64,000 bases of DNA from Streptomyces yatensis (GTDB lineage: Bacteria; Actinomycetota; Actinomycetes; Streptomycetales; Streptomycetaceae): the NCBI RefSeq assembly GCF_018069625.1, contig NZ_CP072941.1:3968001-4032000 (forward strand), written 5' to 3'. The notes beneath the pieces are model-generated. The model saw only the letters and a list, made by a program, of their open reading frames with translations, was not told the DNA's origin and made no database searches. Shown piece after piece: positions 51,369-60,254 of this stretch. The first letter of the stretch is position 1, and every line of letters begins with the position of its first letter. The translations under genes were made by a program, and so were the position numbers.

Positions 51369-54071
51369 TCACCAGAGGCTGAGCAGCGCCTCCACCGAGT
51401 CCGGCCCCGAGGACTGGCCGTCCGGCAGGGCCAGTTCGAACCAGACGGTCTTGCCGAGCGGGGTCCGCCGGCTCCCCCAGCCCGCGCTGAGCAGCCCGAC
51501 CAGCTGCAGCCCGCGCCCGCCCTCGTCGGTGTCCCGGGCGCGCCGCCGCCGGGGCTGGACCAGACCGCCGTCCCAGACCTCGCAGACCAGCGTGCGGTCC
51601 AGCAGCAGCCGCAGCCTGATCTCTCCCTCGCCGTACCGCAGGGCGTTGGTCACCAGCTCGCTGACCAGCAGCTCGGTGGTGTCCACCAGACCGTCAAGGC
51701 CCCAGGATTCCAACTGCTCCCGGGCCAGTTCGCGGGCCCGGCCCACGGACTGCGGGGCGCTGGGCAGGCGCCAGTCGCCGACCGACTCGGCCGACAGGCC
51801 CTGCACCCGGGCCATCAGCAGGGCGATGTCGTCCTCGCCGTGGTGGGTGTCGAGGGTGCCCAGGACGTGGTCGCAGACGTCCTCGAGGGATCCGGCCGCG
51901 GCGTTTCCGGCCTCGGCGCCCTCGGGGGTGTCGAGGGCCGCGCGCAGGGCCTGGAGCCCCTCGTCGAGGGTGTGGTCGCGGGACTCGACCAGACCGTCCG
52001 TGTAGAGGGCCAGCAGCGCGCCGTCGGGCAGCTCGACCTCGATCTCCTCGAACGGCTCGCCGCCGACGCCCAGCGGCATACCGGGCGGGACCTCCATCAG
52101 CAGGGCGTTCTCACCGGGTTCCACCAGGACGGGGGGCGGATGACCGGCGTTGGCGAAGGTACAGCGGCGGGTGACGGGGTCGTAGACGGCGTAGACGCAG
52201 GTGGCGAGGTAGACCTCGGTCAGGTCGGAGGAGTCCTCGGCGGCCTGGCCACCGCGGGCCAGGGCGCGCGATCCGGTTCGCGCGCCGGCGTGCGAGCCGC
52301 CCGGTGTGCCGAGGCCGAGGGCGATCTCATCCAGCGCGGAGAGCACCTCGGCGGGCTCCAGGTCGAGCAGGGCGAGGGTGCGTACGGCGGTGCGCAGTTC
52401 GCCCATGGCCACGGCGGCGCGCAGCCCCCGCCCCATGACGTCGCCGACCACCAGCGCGGTGCGGTGCCCTGGCAGCTCGATCACGTCGAACCAGTCGCCG
52501 CCCACCTCGGTCGCCGCGTTGCCCGGCAGATAGCGGCAGGCGATGTCGAGCCCGGCGGCCTCCGGGTCGCCGGGCGGGAGCAGGCTGCGCTGCAGTATCA
52601 GCGCGCGTTCATGTTCTCTGCGGTACAACCGGGCGTTGTCGATGCTGACGGCGGCGCGGGCGGCCAGCTCGACGGCGAGCGCGCGGTCCCGTTCGCCGAA
52701 GGGCTCGCTGCCCTTGGTACGGGAGAACTGGGCGAGGCCGACGACGGTGTCCCGGGCGACCATCGGCACCACGAGGGTGGACTGCAGCATGGCGCCGAGC
52801 TCCAGGCTCTCGCTGCCGTCCCGCCCGGGGACGACCCGGACCTGGGCGGTGCGCAGGGCGTGGGCGCACAGGGAGTTGAAGGGGTAGCGGTGGACCTCGC
52901 CGACCTGGATGGGCTTGGGGTCCTCGGCGGTGTTGACGCGGCAGATGTCACCGAAGGCGACCGGGCCGTCGGAGACCGCGCTGGCGAAGGCGACGCGGCG
53001 CAATTCGGCGCTGCCGTCCGCGAGTCCGGGCGGGGTCTCGTCGCCGGAGAGCAGCCCCTGGTAGAGGTCGACGGAGGCCAGGTCGCAGAACTGCGGCACG
53101 GCCACGTCCAGCAGCTCCCGGGCGGTGGTCTCCAGATCGAGCGAGGTGCCTATTCGGGCCCCGGCCTCGTTCAGCAGCGCCAGATTGCGCCGTACGCCCG
53201 CGGCCTCCTGTTCGGCGCGGCGGCGGCCGGTGACGTCCGTGGCCAGTCCGGCGATGCCGATGGGGCGGCCGGAGCCGCTGTGCAGCCGGTAGAGCGAGAC
53301 CGACCAGCGGCGGCGGTCGGTGCTGCCCGGAGTCTGGCCCATGAGCGGCATATCGGTCAGCGCCTGCCCGGAGTCCAGGACCTGGCGCAGGGCGGCGGCC
53401 AGCCGGTCGGCCTCGCCGCGCGGCAGCAGATCGTGCGGGGTCACCCCGCGGTATTCCTCGGTGGGGCGGCCGAAAACCTTCGCAAAACGCTCATTGACCC
53501 GGAGCATCCGCAGGTCGGTCCCGAAGAGGAAGAAACCGAGCGGAGATTGACCGAAAACGGCCTGTGAAGAAGCAAGATCCGTTTCCAGCCCGCGCAACGC
53601 GCTGACGTCCACCGCGATACAGAGCGCGGACCGCTTCCCGTCCTCATCCTGAGCGGGCATCACATAGACCTCGGCGATGCCATGTCCGCTCGGCGACTGG
53701 GGACTACGGTAGGGGACCAGCCCGGTCCACTCCCGGCCGTCCAGGATGTCGGCGACCGCGCGATGGCCGGTCTCCTGGTACTCGGGCGGTACGAACGCCT
53801 CCACCGGATCCTTGCCGATGGCCTGGGGCGCCGACAGCCCCAGCAACTCCGCGGCCCGTTCGCTCCACTGCGCGATCCGGCCGTCGGACCCCAGTGCGAA
53901 GGAAGCCACCTGGATGTAGTCATAGATCGAGCCGGGCGGGCTGCTCTGCCACACCGCCGACATCGAGGACATGGGCGACATGTCCGGCAGCGAAGACCCT
54001 TGTGACACCGGCGACACCTGCGAACCAACCGTCTCCTCGGGGATATCAGCCCCCGCTGGCTTCTCGCTCAT
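51369..54071 (-). CDS. PAS-PAS-GAF-PP2C phosphatase with C-terminal HATPase (SpoIIE/RsbU-like switch protein)
   Basis: The product is 900 aa and soluble. PAS 1 spans about 50-155 (GSIYDYIQVASFALGSDGRI), PAS 2 about 165-285 (GQSPLGFFLFGTDLRMLRVN), GAF about 300-480 (LNEAGARIGTSLDLETTARE). The PP2C/SpoIIE phosphatase spans about 495-735 (ATEVGGDWFDVIELPG, VGDVMGRGLRAAVAMGELR, FANAGHPPPVLV, YTDGLVESRD, DDIALLMAR), keeping the metal-binding Asp residues. The C-terminal HATPase_c_2 domain has LLVSELVTNALRYGEG and GGRGLQLVGLLSAGWGSRRT, an anti-sigma-kinase fold. Such proteins dephosphorylate anti-sigma antagonists and may rephosphorylate them. The PAS ligand is unknown. The ATG is preceded by GGAGGGG. 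Confidence 0.93.
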   Translation of the reverse strand: MSEKPAGADIPEETVGSQVSPVSQGSSLPDMSPMSSMSAVWQSSPPGSIYDYIQVASFALGSDGRIAQWSERAAELLGLSAPQAIGKDPVEAFVPPEYQETGHRAVADILDGREWTGLVPYRSPQSPSGHGIAEVYVMPAQDEDGKRSALCIAVDVSALRGLETDLASSQAVFGQSPLGFFLFGTDLRMLRVNERFAKVFGRPTEEYRGVTPHDLLPRGEADRLAAALRQVLDSGQALTDMPLMGQTPGSTDRRRWSVSLYRLHSGSGRPIGIAGLATDVTGRRRAEQEAAGVRRNLALLNEAGARIGTSLDLETTARELLDVAVPQFCDLASVDLYQGLLSGDETPPGLADGSAELRRVAFASAVSDGPVAFGDICRVNTAEDPKPIQVGEVHRYPFNSLCAHALRTAQVRVVPGRDGSESLELGAMLQSTLVVPMVARDTVVGLAQFSRTKGSEPFGERDRALAVELAARAAVSIDNARLYRREHERALILQRSLLPPGDPEAAGLDIACRYLPGNAATEVGGDWFDVIELPGHRTALVVGDVMGRGLRAAVAMGELRTAVRTLALLDLEPAEVLSALDEIALGLGTPGGSHAGARTGSRALARGGQAAEDSSDLTEVYLATCVYAVYDPVTRRCTFANAGHPPPVLVEPGENALLMEVPPGMPLGVGGEPFEEIEVELPDGALLALYTDGLVESRDHTLDEGLQALRAALDTPEGAEAGNAAAGSLEDVCDHVLGTLDTHHGEDDIALLMARVQGLSAESVGDWRLPSAPQSVGRARELAREQLESWGLDGLVDTTELLVSELVTNALRYGEGEIRLRLLLDRTLVCEVWDGGLVQPRRRRARDTDEGGRGLQLVGLLSAGWGSRRTPLGKTVWFELALPDGQSSGPDSVEALLSLW

Positions 54072-54317
54072 GCGCCCGTCCCCTCCGGCTCAGGTGCTCC
54101 GACCGGCTCCAGATAGCCGAGTATCCAGCACATCGGCCATCCCGAGTACGGTCTTCACGATCACAGCACTATCTCAGCCCGCCATCGGTTTCCGTCCCGG
54201 CTTTTGGTGAAGCGCTCATGATCAGCGCTCCCCCTCACTCCTAACCAGGTGGAGGCGGCTCGAACCCCATGGATTCTCCCGGTACGAGACCTCGAACGGG
54301 CCCCGCGCGGGACGGTC

Positions 54318-54884
54318 TCAGGGGGTGCGCGGAGGAGCACCCTCGGCAGCCTGCTCGGCGCCCTGACCGGCGCCGCGCTTGGCGCCTTGCCCGGGCTCTT
54401 GCCCGGCATCCTGCCCAGCACCTTGCCCGGCACTCCGCTCGGCATCCTGCCCAGCACCTTGCCCGGCACTCCGCTCGGCGCGTTGCCCCTCCGCCGCGCG
54501 CAGTCGGCGGACCGCCTCGACCACCGCGGGGCGGTCCTCGTCCAGCCAGTCGACCTCGTCCACCCGGTCCGGGGGGAGCCAGCGCAGCTCGTCGTGGTCC
54601 TCCAGCGGGCGCGGCTCCCCGGAGCGCAGGGCCGCGGTCCACACCCGCAGCACATAGCCGGGCTTCAAGGGCCACTCCCCCGGCAACGGTTCCAGCGGCT
54701 CGACCTCGACCCCGAGCTCCTCGCGCAGCTCGCGGACGAGCGTCTGCGGCGGTGTCTCCCCGGGCTCGGCCTTGCCGCCGGGCAGCTCCCAGCGGCCCGC
54801 GAGCTCGGGCGGGGCGCTGCGCCGCGCGGCCAGCAGCCGCCCCCCGTCGAACACCGCTCCACCCACGACCACACGCACGCTCAT
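54318..54884 (-). CDS. NUDIX hydrolase (MutT-like) with low-complexity tail
   Basis: The product is 188 aa. The start at 54884 gives MSVRVVVGGAVFDGGRLLAAR, the normal MutT N-terminus. The NUDIX box is GKAEPGETPPQTLVRELREE followed by LGVEVEP, with the metal-binding glutamates intact. WELPGGK precedes it. Likely substrates are oxidised or modified nucleotides. Residues after about 135 form a Gln/Gly/Ala-rich tail produced by an in-frame 36-bp tandem repeat plus degenerate copies; this tail is not part of the fold. The gene stands alone. Confidence 0.9.
   Translation of the reverse strand: MSVRVVVGGAVFDGGRLLAARRSAPPELAGRWELPGGKAEPGETPPQTLVRELREELGVEVEPLEPLPGEWPLKPGYVLRVWTAALRSGEPRPLEDHDELRWLPPDRVDEVDWLDEDRPAVVEAVRRLRAAEGQRAERSAGQGAGQDAERSAGQGAGQDAGQEPGQGAKRGAGQGAEQAAEGAPPRTP
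54405..54476 (-). repeat. 36-bp tandem repeat encoding part of the NUDIX protein tail
   Basis: There are two identical 36-bp units (54405-54440 and 54441-54476) with shorter diverged copies to the left down to about 54350. Each unit encodes the 12-residue word GQGAGQDAERSA. The repeat is in frame, so copy number changes alter only tail length. Confidence 0.9.
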
Positions 54885-54923
54885 GCGCCGCACCTTAGCC
54901 TGCCTGGCCTGCGCCGATACGCA

Positions 54924-54954
54924 CCAGGCCCCGGGGCGACGCCCCGGGGCCTGG
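54924..54954. terminator. Perfect hairpin between the NUDIX and SPOR-like genes
   Basis: CCAGGCCCCGGGGC (54924-54937) pairs with 54941-54954 around the loop GAC. Fourteen perfect GC-rich pairs could end transcription from the SPOR-like gene. There is no U-run. Confidence 0.7.
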
Positions 54955-55069
54955 GAAGACATACGTATGTCCGCGGGCGGTCCCGCTCCTTGTCGGCCCA
55001 GCCGCTTCTTGTAGGCCCAGCCGATTCACGCGGCCCAGCCGATCCTGCGGTCTCAGCGGCCTCGACGAA

Positions 55070-55202
55070 GTCCGGTGCGGTTCGGGTACGCCCCGAAGGG
55101 GCGCGGGGCCGTGTCGATGTGCGGCTCCGCCGCGCGGGCGCGACCAGCCACGACACAGCCGCGGATGAACGACCGCTCCTCGCGGCACTTCCCGCGGAGC
55201 GC
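55070..55202 (-). repeat. Dispersed element, family B (copy 3)
   Basis: Reverse complement of the element at 16633-16790: AAGCGCTCCGCGGGAAG, TCCGCGGCTGTGTCGTGGCT, GCGGAGCCGCACATCG, GCGCCCCTTCGGGGCG, then ACCCGAACC. It begins immediately after the stop codon of the 61-aa SPOR-like gene. Confidence 0.82.
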
Positions 55203-55388
55203 TTAGCCGGACTGACGGGACGCGGCGGTCCGCTCGACCACGTACAGCTGCTCCTGGCCCTGGCCCTCCAGGCGGTCGGCCACCTCCTGGGCCTCCGTCC
55301 TCGTGGCGTAGCGCCCGACGCGGTAGCGGTTGCCATTGGTGTCCTGGCGGATCACGAGCCAGGGCAGCACAGCGTTCCCGTCACTCAT
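55203..55388 (-). CDS. SPOR-like small protein (61 aa)
   Basis: The single small domain reads WLVIRQDTNGNRYRVGRYAT, then RTEAQEVADRLEGQGQEQLY and VVERTAAS. The beta-alpha-beta pattern with the RTEAQEVADRL helix resembles one half of a SPOR peptidoglycan-binding domain. There is no signal peptide, so an envelope role is doubtful. The ATG at 55388 is preceded by AGAGG and GGGGAG. The gene is monocistronic and followed by a family B element and a hairpin. Confidence 0.75.
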   Translation of the reverse strand: MSDGNAVLPWLVIRQDTNGNRYRVGRYATRTEAQEVADRLEGQGQEQLYVVERTAASRQSG

Positions 55389-55548
55389 CTCCCCGCCCTC
55401 TCCGCTGTGGCACGCCCGGGCGTACGCCCCCGCGACACCATGAAGGAAATCCCGATCCGCATATGCCCGAGCCTACGCCCTACCTTCACGCAGCGGATAC
55501 GAGTTCTTACAACGAGGCACTCATCCGGCCATGTCGCCGACGTACCCC

Positions 55549-57252
55549 TCAGACGCGCGCGTCGGTCTTCGCCCGCTCGTCGGCCTCGCTGTCCTCACCG
55601 GCCGGGGCGGTGCCCAGCTCGCGCTCGGCCTCCAGCAGCGTCGGATTGCGCCATGCGCTGCGAACGCCCCAGACGTAGAAGGCCAGCCCGATCAGGGCGA
55701 CGACCAGGATGTCCCAGCCGCCCGGCAGATAGCCGCGACCGCCGAACTCCTTGCCACCGGCCCACGACACCGCCGCCATGACCAGCAGATACGTGACCAT
55801 CCAGGCACCGGCGGCCAGATGCGGCCGAAGCTGCGCCCACGGCTTGCGCAGCTCGTACCAGGCCCAGATGGGCAGCCCGATCGCCATGATGAAGATGACC
55901 TTGCCGGTGAGCGGCCAGCGGGCCCAGTACAGCACCAGCGAGCCGAAGACCATCGCGATCGGCGCGATCACCGGCATCGCGCGCAGCTGCACCGGACGCG
56001 GCAGGTCCGGGGAGAGGCGGCGCAGCGACATCACGGCGACCGGGCCGGTGATGTACGAGATCACGGTCGCGACGGAGACGATCTCGGCCAGCGAGCCCCA
56101 GCCGCGGAAGACCGCGAGGAAGATGAAGGCGATCACCAGGTTGAGCAGCAGCGCGGGGCGCGGAATGCCGGTCTTGGGGTCGACCTTGCCGAAGATCCCC
56201 GGCAGATGGCCGTTCTCCTGGACGCCCTGGATCATGCGGGAGGTGGTGGCCGCGTAGATCATGCCGGTGCCGGACGGGGAGATGAAGGCGTCGGCGTACA
56301 GCAGCATCGCCAGCCAGTTCAGGCCCCAGGCCAGGGACAGATCGGCGAGCGGGGAGTTGAAGGAGAGCCCGGACCAGCCGCCGTGCGCCAGATCGGCGGC
56401 GGGGACGGCGGTCAGGAAGGCGATCTGCAGCGCGACGTAGATCACCAGCGAGATGAGGATCGAGCTGATGACCGCCTTGGGCAGCGACTTCCCGGGGTTG
56501 CGGGCCTCACCGGCCATGTTGAGCGGCGACTGGAAGCCGTTGTAGGCCCAGACGATGCCGGAGACGGCGACCGCGGTGAACACGGAGCTCCAGCCATTGG
56601 GGGTGAAGCCGCCGTGGCCGGTGACATTGCCGGTGTCGAAGTGCGACAGCAGCAGGGCCCCTGCGGTCAGGGTCGGTACGACCACCTTGAAGACGGTGAT
56701 CGCGGTGTTGGTCTTCGCGAAGAGGGTGATCGCGAACCAGTTGAGGAAGAAGTAGAAGAGCAGCAGCACGGACGCGAGCGCGACACCGCTGCCGGTCAGC
56801 TCCTTCCCGTCGTACAGCGCCTTGGCCCAGCCGAAGTCCCAGGAGCTCATGTACTGCACGGAGGCGGTGGCCTCACCGGGGATCACGGAGACGATCGCGA
56901 TCCAGTTGGCCCAGGCGGCCAGATATCCGGCCAGCGAGCCGTGGGAGTACTGCCCGTACCGGACCATGCCGCCGGCCTTGGGGAACATCGAACCCAGCTC
57001 GGAGTAGGTCAGGGCGATGGTCAGGGCGACGGCGGCGCCGATCACCCAGGCCAGGATGGCGGCGGGCCCGGCCAGCGCGGCGGCGCGCTCGGCGCCGAAG
57101 AGCCAGCCGGAACCGATGATCGACCCGAGCCCCACGGCGGTGAGGGCCACCGGTCCGAGTGACCTTCGATAATGCGAGTGGGAACCCTGCTCCGTGCTCA
57201 ACGTTCCTGGCACTCCCTTCGCCCCCCGACGACCGGACACAAACCGATCCAT
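55549..57252 (-). CDS. APC-superfamily amino acid permease
   Basis: The product is 567 aa with 12-14 predicted membrane segments. The APC signature near helix 1 is VGLGSIIGSGWLFGAERAA. GGMVRYGQYSHGSLAGYLAAW and YADAFISPSGTGMIYAATTSRM are typical of the family's helices 3 and 8. The C-terminal 35 residues are charged and cytoplasmic. The start at 57252 is tentative; in-frame GTG and TTG codons just upstream of STEQGSHSHYRRSLG are alternatives with weak ribosome sites. The substrate is probably an amino acid or amine. An ATCCAT/ATGGAT inverted repeat overlaps the start codon region (57247-57270). Confidence 0.88.
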   Translation of the reverse strand: MDRFVSGRRGAKGVPGTLSTEQGSHSHYRRSLGPVALTAVGLGSIIGSGWLFGAERAAALAGPAAILAWVIGAAVALTIALTYSELGSMFPKAGGMVRYGQYSHGSLAGYLAAWANWIAIVSVIPGEATASVQYMSSWDFGWAKALYDGKELTGSGVALASVLLLFYFFLNWFAITLFAKTNTAITVFKVVVPTLTAGALLLSHFDTGNVTGHGGFTPNGWSSVFTAVAVSGIVWAYNGFQSPLNMAGEARNPGKSLPKAVISSILISLVIYVALQIAFLTAVPAADLAHGGWSGLSFNSPLADLSLAWGLNWLAMLLYADAFISPSGTGMIYAATTSRMIQGVQENGHLPGIFGKVDPKTGIPRPALLLNLVIAFIFLAVFRGWGSLAEIVSVATVISYITGPVAVMSLRRLSPDLPRPVQLRAMPVIAPIAMVFGSLVLYWARWPLTGKVIFIMAIGLPIWAWYELRKPWAQLRPHLAAGAWMVTYLLVMAAVSWAGGKEFGGRGYLPGGWDILVVALIGLAFYVWGVRSAWRNPTLLEAERELGTAPAGEDSEADERAKTDARV

Positions 57253-57360
57253 CGTAAGAGCGAAATGGATGATCGCCTTCCAGTAACCCCTTTCACCTGC
57301 GTTGATGTGAGTTTTGCAACAAAGGATGCTGGAACCGGTGCCATGGGCGAGGGCCCGCCC

Positions 57361-59088
57361 TCAGACGCCGGTGGTCGGGCCGTTACGCACGCTGGGAAGC
57401 GGCATCAGCACCGGCTCGCCCGTGGGCGCCTTACGGCAGACATCCCCGCACTCGGCATCCAGTGAGCAGCACAGCGAGCAGACGGCGCCCGCCCGCACCG
57501 GGCAGTCGGCGATGTCCGGCAGCTCGTACGCCGTCTCGCACGAGGCGCAGACGTGGGTGGCGGTGATGTCCGGGATCTCGGCGCCGGGACCGTTCACCGG
57601 ATTCGGCCGGGCCAGGTAGTAGCGGCCCCCGGTGAGCCAGGCCAGCAGCGGGCAGAGCACCAGCGCCAGACCGCAGGCGATGAAGGTCGAGAACGCCTCG
57701 GCCACCTCCCCGAAGGCCCCGAAGAAGGCGACGATCGAGACCGTCGAGGCGATCACCATCGCCCCGAATCCGGCGGGGTTCACGGGATGCAGATAGGCCC
57801 GCTTGAACTCGATGTACTTCGGGCTCAGCCCGAGCGGCTTGTTGATGACCAGATCGGCGGCGACGGCGGCGATCCAGGCGATGCCGACGTTGGAGTAGAA
57901 GCCCAGCAGCTTGTTGAGCGCCGCGAACATGTTCATCTCCATCAGCGCCAGCGCGATGGCGAGGTTGAGGAAGATGTACCAGACCCGGCCCGGGTGGCGG
58001 TGGGTCACCCGGGAGAAGAAGTTGGACCAGGACAGCGAGCCGCTGTAGGCGTTGGTCACATTGATCTTGATCTGGGAAACCACCACGAAGAGCGCGGCGG
58101 CGGGCAGCGCGACCGAGCCCAGCCAGGGCTTCAGCGCCTCGATCTGCGGGGCGATGGGCTCCAGCGCATGGGTCTTGCCGACCGCGCCCAGCGCGACGAA
58201 CGCGAGGAAGGCGCCGCCGATCTGCTTGGCCGCGCCGATGACCACCCAGCCGGGGCCGGCGGCCAGGACCGCCAGATTCCAGCGCCGCCGGTTCTCCTCG
58301 GTCTTGGCGGGCATGAACCGCAGATAGTCGGCCTGCTCACCGATCTGCGCGATCAGCGAGAGCGCGACCCCCGTGCCCAGGCCGTATCCGATCCAGTCGA
58401 AACCGGAACCCGCGCCCTCGGTCCCGCCGAAGGAGGCGAACGCGCCCCAGGAGTCCGGTGCCTCGACGGCCAGCACCACGAACGGCAGGGCGAGCCCGAT
58501 CAGCCAGACGGGCTGGGTCCACGCCTGCACCTTGGCGAGCGCGCCCATGCCGCGGAAGACGATCGGGATCACGATGAGGGTGGTCAGCAGATAGCCGACC
58601 GGCAGCGGGATATGGAGGGCCTGGTGCATGGCCTGCGCCATGATCGAGCCCTCCAGCGCGAAGAAGATGAAGGTGAAGCTGGCGTAGATCAGCGAGGTCA
58701 GCGTCGAGCCGAAGTAGCCGAATCCGGCACCGCGGGTGATCAGGTCCATGTCCAGGCCGTAGGTCGCACAGGCGCGGGCGATGGGGATGCCGGTCAGGAA
58801 GATGATCGTCGCCGCGGTGAGGATCGAGGCGATACCGCTGGTGAAGCCGTAGGTGAAGACGATGGACGCGCCGATGGCGAAGTCCGCGAGATAGGCGATC
58901 CCGCCGAGCGCCGTCGAGGCGACCATGGTCGGCGACCAGCGGCGGTAGGAGTGGGGGGCGTAGCGCAGCGAGTAGTCCTCGCGGCTCTCGTCCGCCGCGA
59001 GCCGGGCGTAGCCGCGGCGCGGGGCCGCCGCCGCGGATGCTCCCGCCTCGGGTGCGGCCGTATCGACCGTGCCGACCGTATCCGTCAT
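57361..59088 (-). CDS. NCS1-family (purine/cytosine permease-like) transporter with Cys-rich C-terminal domain
   Basis: The product is 575 aa. Residues 40-505 form a 12-helix NCS1 transporter (YRRWSPTMVASTALGGIAYL, ITRGAGFGYFGSTLTSLIY, IGEQADYLRFMPAKTEENRR, NVTNAYSGSLSWSNFFSR). It is a likely proton- or sodium-coupled importer of a nucleobase or related ring compound. Residues about 518-560 add a cytoplasmic cysteine-rich module with CASC, a single Cys in ADCP, and CSLCCSLDAECGDVC, a probable zinc or Fe-S site. CSLCCSLD-type segments occur, to my recollection, in permease-histidine kinase hybrids between the two parts; here the chain stops before any kinase. A GntR-type regulator follows upstream. 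Confidence 0.85.
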   Translation of the reverse strand: MTDTVGTVDTAAPEAGASAAAAPRRGYARLAADESREDYSLRYAPHSYRRWSPTMVASTALGGIAYLADFAIGASIVFTYGFTSGIASILTAATIIFLTGIPIARACATYGLDMDLITRGAGFGYFGSTLTSLIYASFTFIFFALEGSIMAQAMHQALHIPLPVGYLLTTLIVIPIVFRGMGALAKVQAWTQPVWLIGLALPFVVLAVEAPDSWGAFASFGGTEGAGSGFDWIGYGLGTGVALSLIAQIGEQADYLRFMPAKTEENRRRWNLAVLAAGPGWVVIGAAKQIGGAFLAFVALGAVGKTHALEPIAPQIEALKPWLGSVALPAAALFVVVSQIKINVTNAYSGSLSWSNFFSRVTHRHPGRVWYIFLNLAIALALMEMNMFAALNKLLGFYSNVGIAWIAAVAADLVINKPLGLSPKYIEFKRAYLHPVNPAGFGAMVIASTVSIVAFFGAFGEVAEAFSTFIACGLALVLCPLLAWLTGGRYYLARPNPVNGPGAEIPDITATHVCASCETAYELPDIADCPVRAGAVCSLCCSLDAECGDVCRKAPTGEPVLMPLPSVRNGPTTGV

Positions 59089-59313
59089 ACCGGCTTCCCC
59101 TGTCGCTCGAGCCGTTCCGCACGACCCAGGAAGCTAGAAGCCGCAGGTGACGGGCGGCGGCGGTGCGGTATTGCCGGGCCGTTACGGCGGCGGGGAGGCG
59201 GTTAACTCGCGGTAAGACGCGCCGGGACGGGCCGCCCGACTATCGGTGAGCGCCGGCGAGATCGGCGAACGCTGGCGAAGAGCTGGGCACCTACGGGCCG
59301 AACGGACGAAAGA

Positions 59314-60066
59314 TCACTTCACCGGCAGCCGGTAGGCGACCCGATATCGCTCGGCGAGCACCACCACATCGGCGGTCTCGACCGGACGGCCGCCCGCGAA
59401 GTACGTACGCGAGGTGACCAGCACCCAGTGCCCCGGCACCCCGCCGAGCGCCAGCACCTCCTCGGCACGGCCGGGGCGCGCGCCGACCTCCTCCGCCATG
59501 TTGTCCACCACCAGGTCGAGGGCGGCCATCCGGTCGACGACCCCGCGCCCGGCCAGGGGCCCCTCCTCGGGCAGCATCACGGGCGTACGGCCGGTAAGGG
59601 CAAGCGGCTCCCAGGAGGTGGAGAGCATGACCGCCTCCCCCTGCGACTGGAAGACATAGCGGGTGCACATCACCCGCTCCCCCACGTCGATCCCCAGCCG
59701 CCCGGCGGTCTCCGCCCCGGCCTCCTCCTGCTCACTGTGGGCGTCCCAGCTCCCGATGACCCGCTCATCGGCCTGCTCCTGCCGGAACGGCGTGGCCTCA
59801 CCAGCGGTATGAAACCCACCCCGCACGACCCGCCGCGGCACAGGCTGGGCCCGCACATACGTCCCCGACCCCGACCGCCCCTCGACCAGCCCCTCGGCCA
59901 TCAGCACCTTGCGGGCCTCGAGGGCCACGGTGTCCGAAACCCCGTATTCCTCCCGGATCCTGGCCTGAGAGGGGAGACGCGCATGCGGTGGCAGCTCACC
60001 CCCGGCGATCTTCTTCCGCAGATCGTCGGCGACGCGGAGGTATGCGGGCTGGTCACCAAAGGCCAC
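59314..60066 (-). CDS. GntR-family regulator (HutC/UTRA type)
   Basis: The product is 250 aa from the GTG at 60066 (MAFGDQPAYLRVADDLRKKI), with AGGGA six bases upstream; a GTG at 60072 is also possible. The winged helix has LPSQARIREEYGVSDTVALEARKVL and LVEGRSGSGTYV. The UTRA ligand domain follows at about residues 90-245: RLGIDVGERVMCTRYVFQSQ, WEPLALTGRTPVMLPEEGPL, ending VVLAERYRVAYRLPVK. It probably represses nearby genes until an effector binds. The adjacent NCS1 transporter, on the same strand downstream, is a possible target; this is inference. Confidence 0.9.
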   Translation of the reverse strand: MAFGDQPAYLRVADDLRKKIAGGELPPHARLPSQARIREEYGVSDTVALEARKVLMAEGLVEGRSGSGTYVRAQPVPRRVVRGGFHTAGEATPFRQEQADERVIGSWDAHSEQEEAGAETAGRLGIDVGERVMCTRYVFQSQGEAVMLSTSWEPLALTGRTPVMLPEEGPLAGRGVVDRMAALDLVVDNMAEEVGARPGRAEEVLALGGVPGHWVLVTSRTYFAGGRPVETADVVVLAERYRVAYRLPVK

Positions 60067-60139
60067 GTGCACTCCCTGGGTTGACAGTCAGCCACAGCTT
60101 GGCAACCCAGCGTTGTCGATCGCAACTCAAGGCCATAGC

Positions 60140-60157
60140 TTCACTAGAAGTGGTGAA
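60140..60157. promoter_or_regulatory. Inverted repeat upstream of the GntR gene
   Basis: TTCAC-N8-GTGAA lies 74 bp upstream of the GntR start in a locally AT-richer stretch. It could be the autoregulatory site of the GntR protein. The arms are short, so confidence is low. Confidence 0.35.
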
Positions 60158-60254
60158 CTGCAGCTCAGAGACGTTTAACTCGCCCAGAGCCCGCTGAGCT
60201 GCCCAACCCCGCCCCCTGGCGCGCCCTTTGCAACCGCGACGCGCAGTCGCCCCG

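Noticed and set aside
51369..54071. Sensor kinase with autophosphorylating His instead of a phosphatase switch protein
   Set aside because: There is no H-box; the metal-binding PP2C motifs (VGGDWFD, VGDVMGRG, DDIALL) are clear, and the HATPase part is of the anti-sigma type.
54249..54290. tRNA-like T-loop word (GGTTCGAGCC on the minus strand)
   Set aside because: Flanking bases do not form a T stem, and no anticodon or acceptor arms can be drawn.
55531..57162. Long plus-strand open frame opposite the APC permease; a similar one at 57553-59205 opposite the NCS1 transporter
   Set aside because: Antisense shadows of membrane protein genes; the translations are His/Asp/Gly/Arg-rich with no recognisable fold and no ribosome site.
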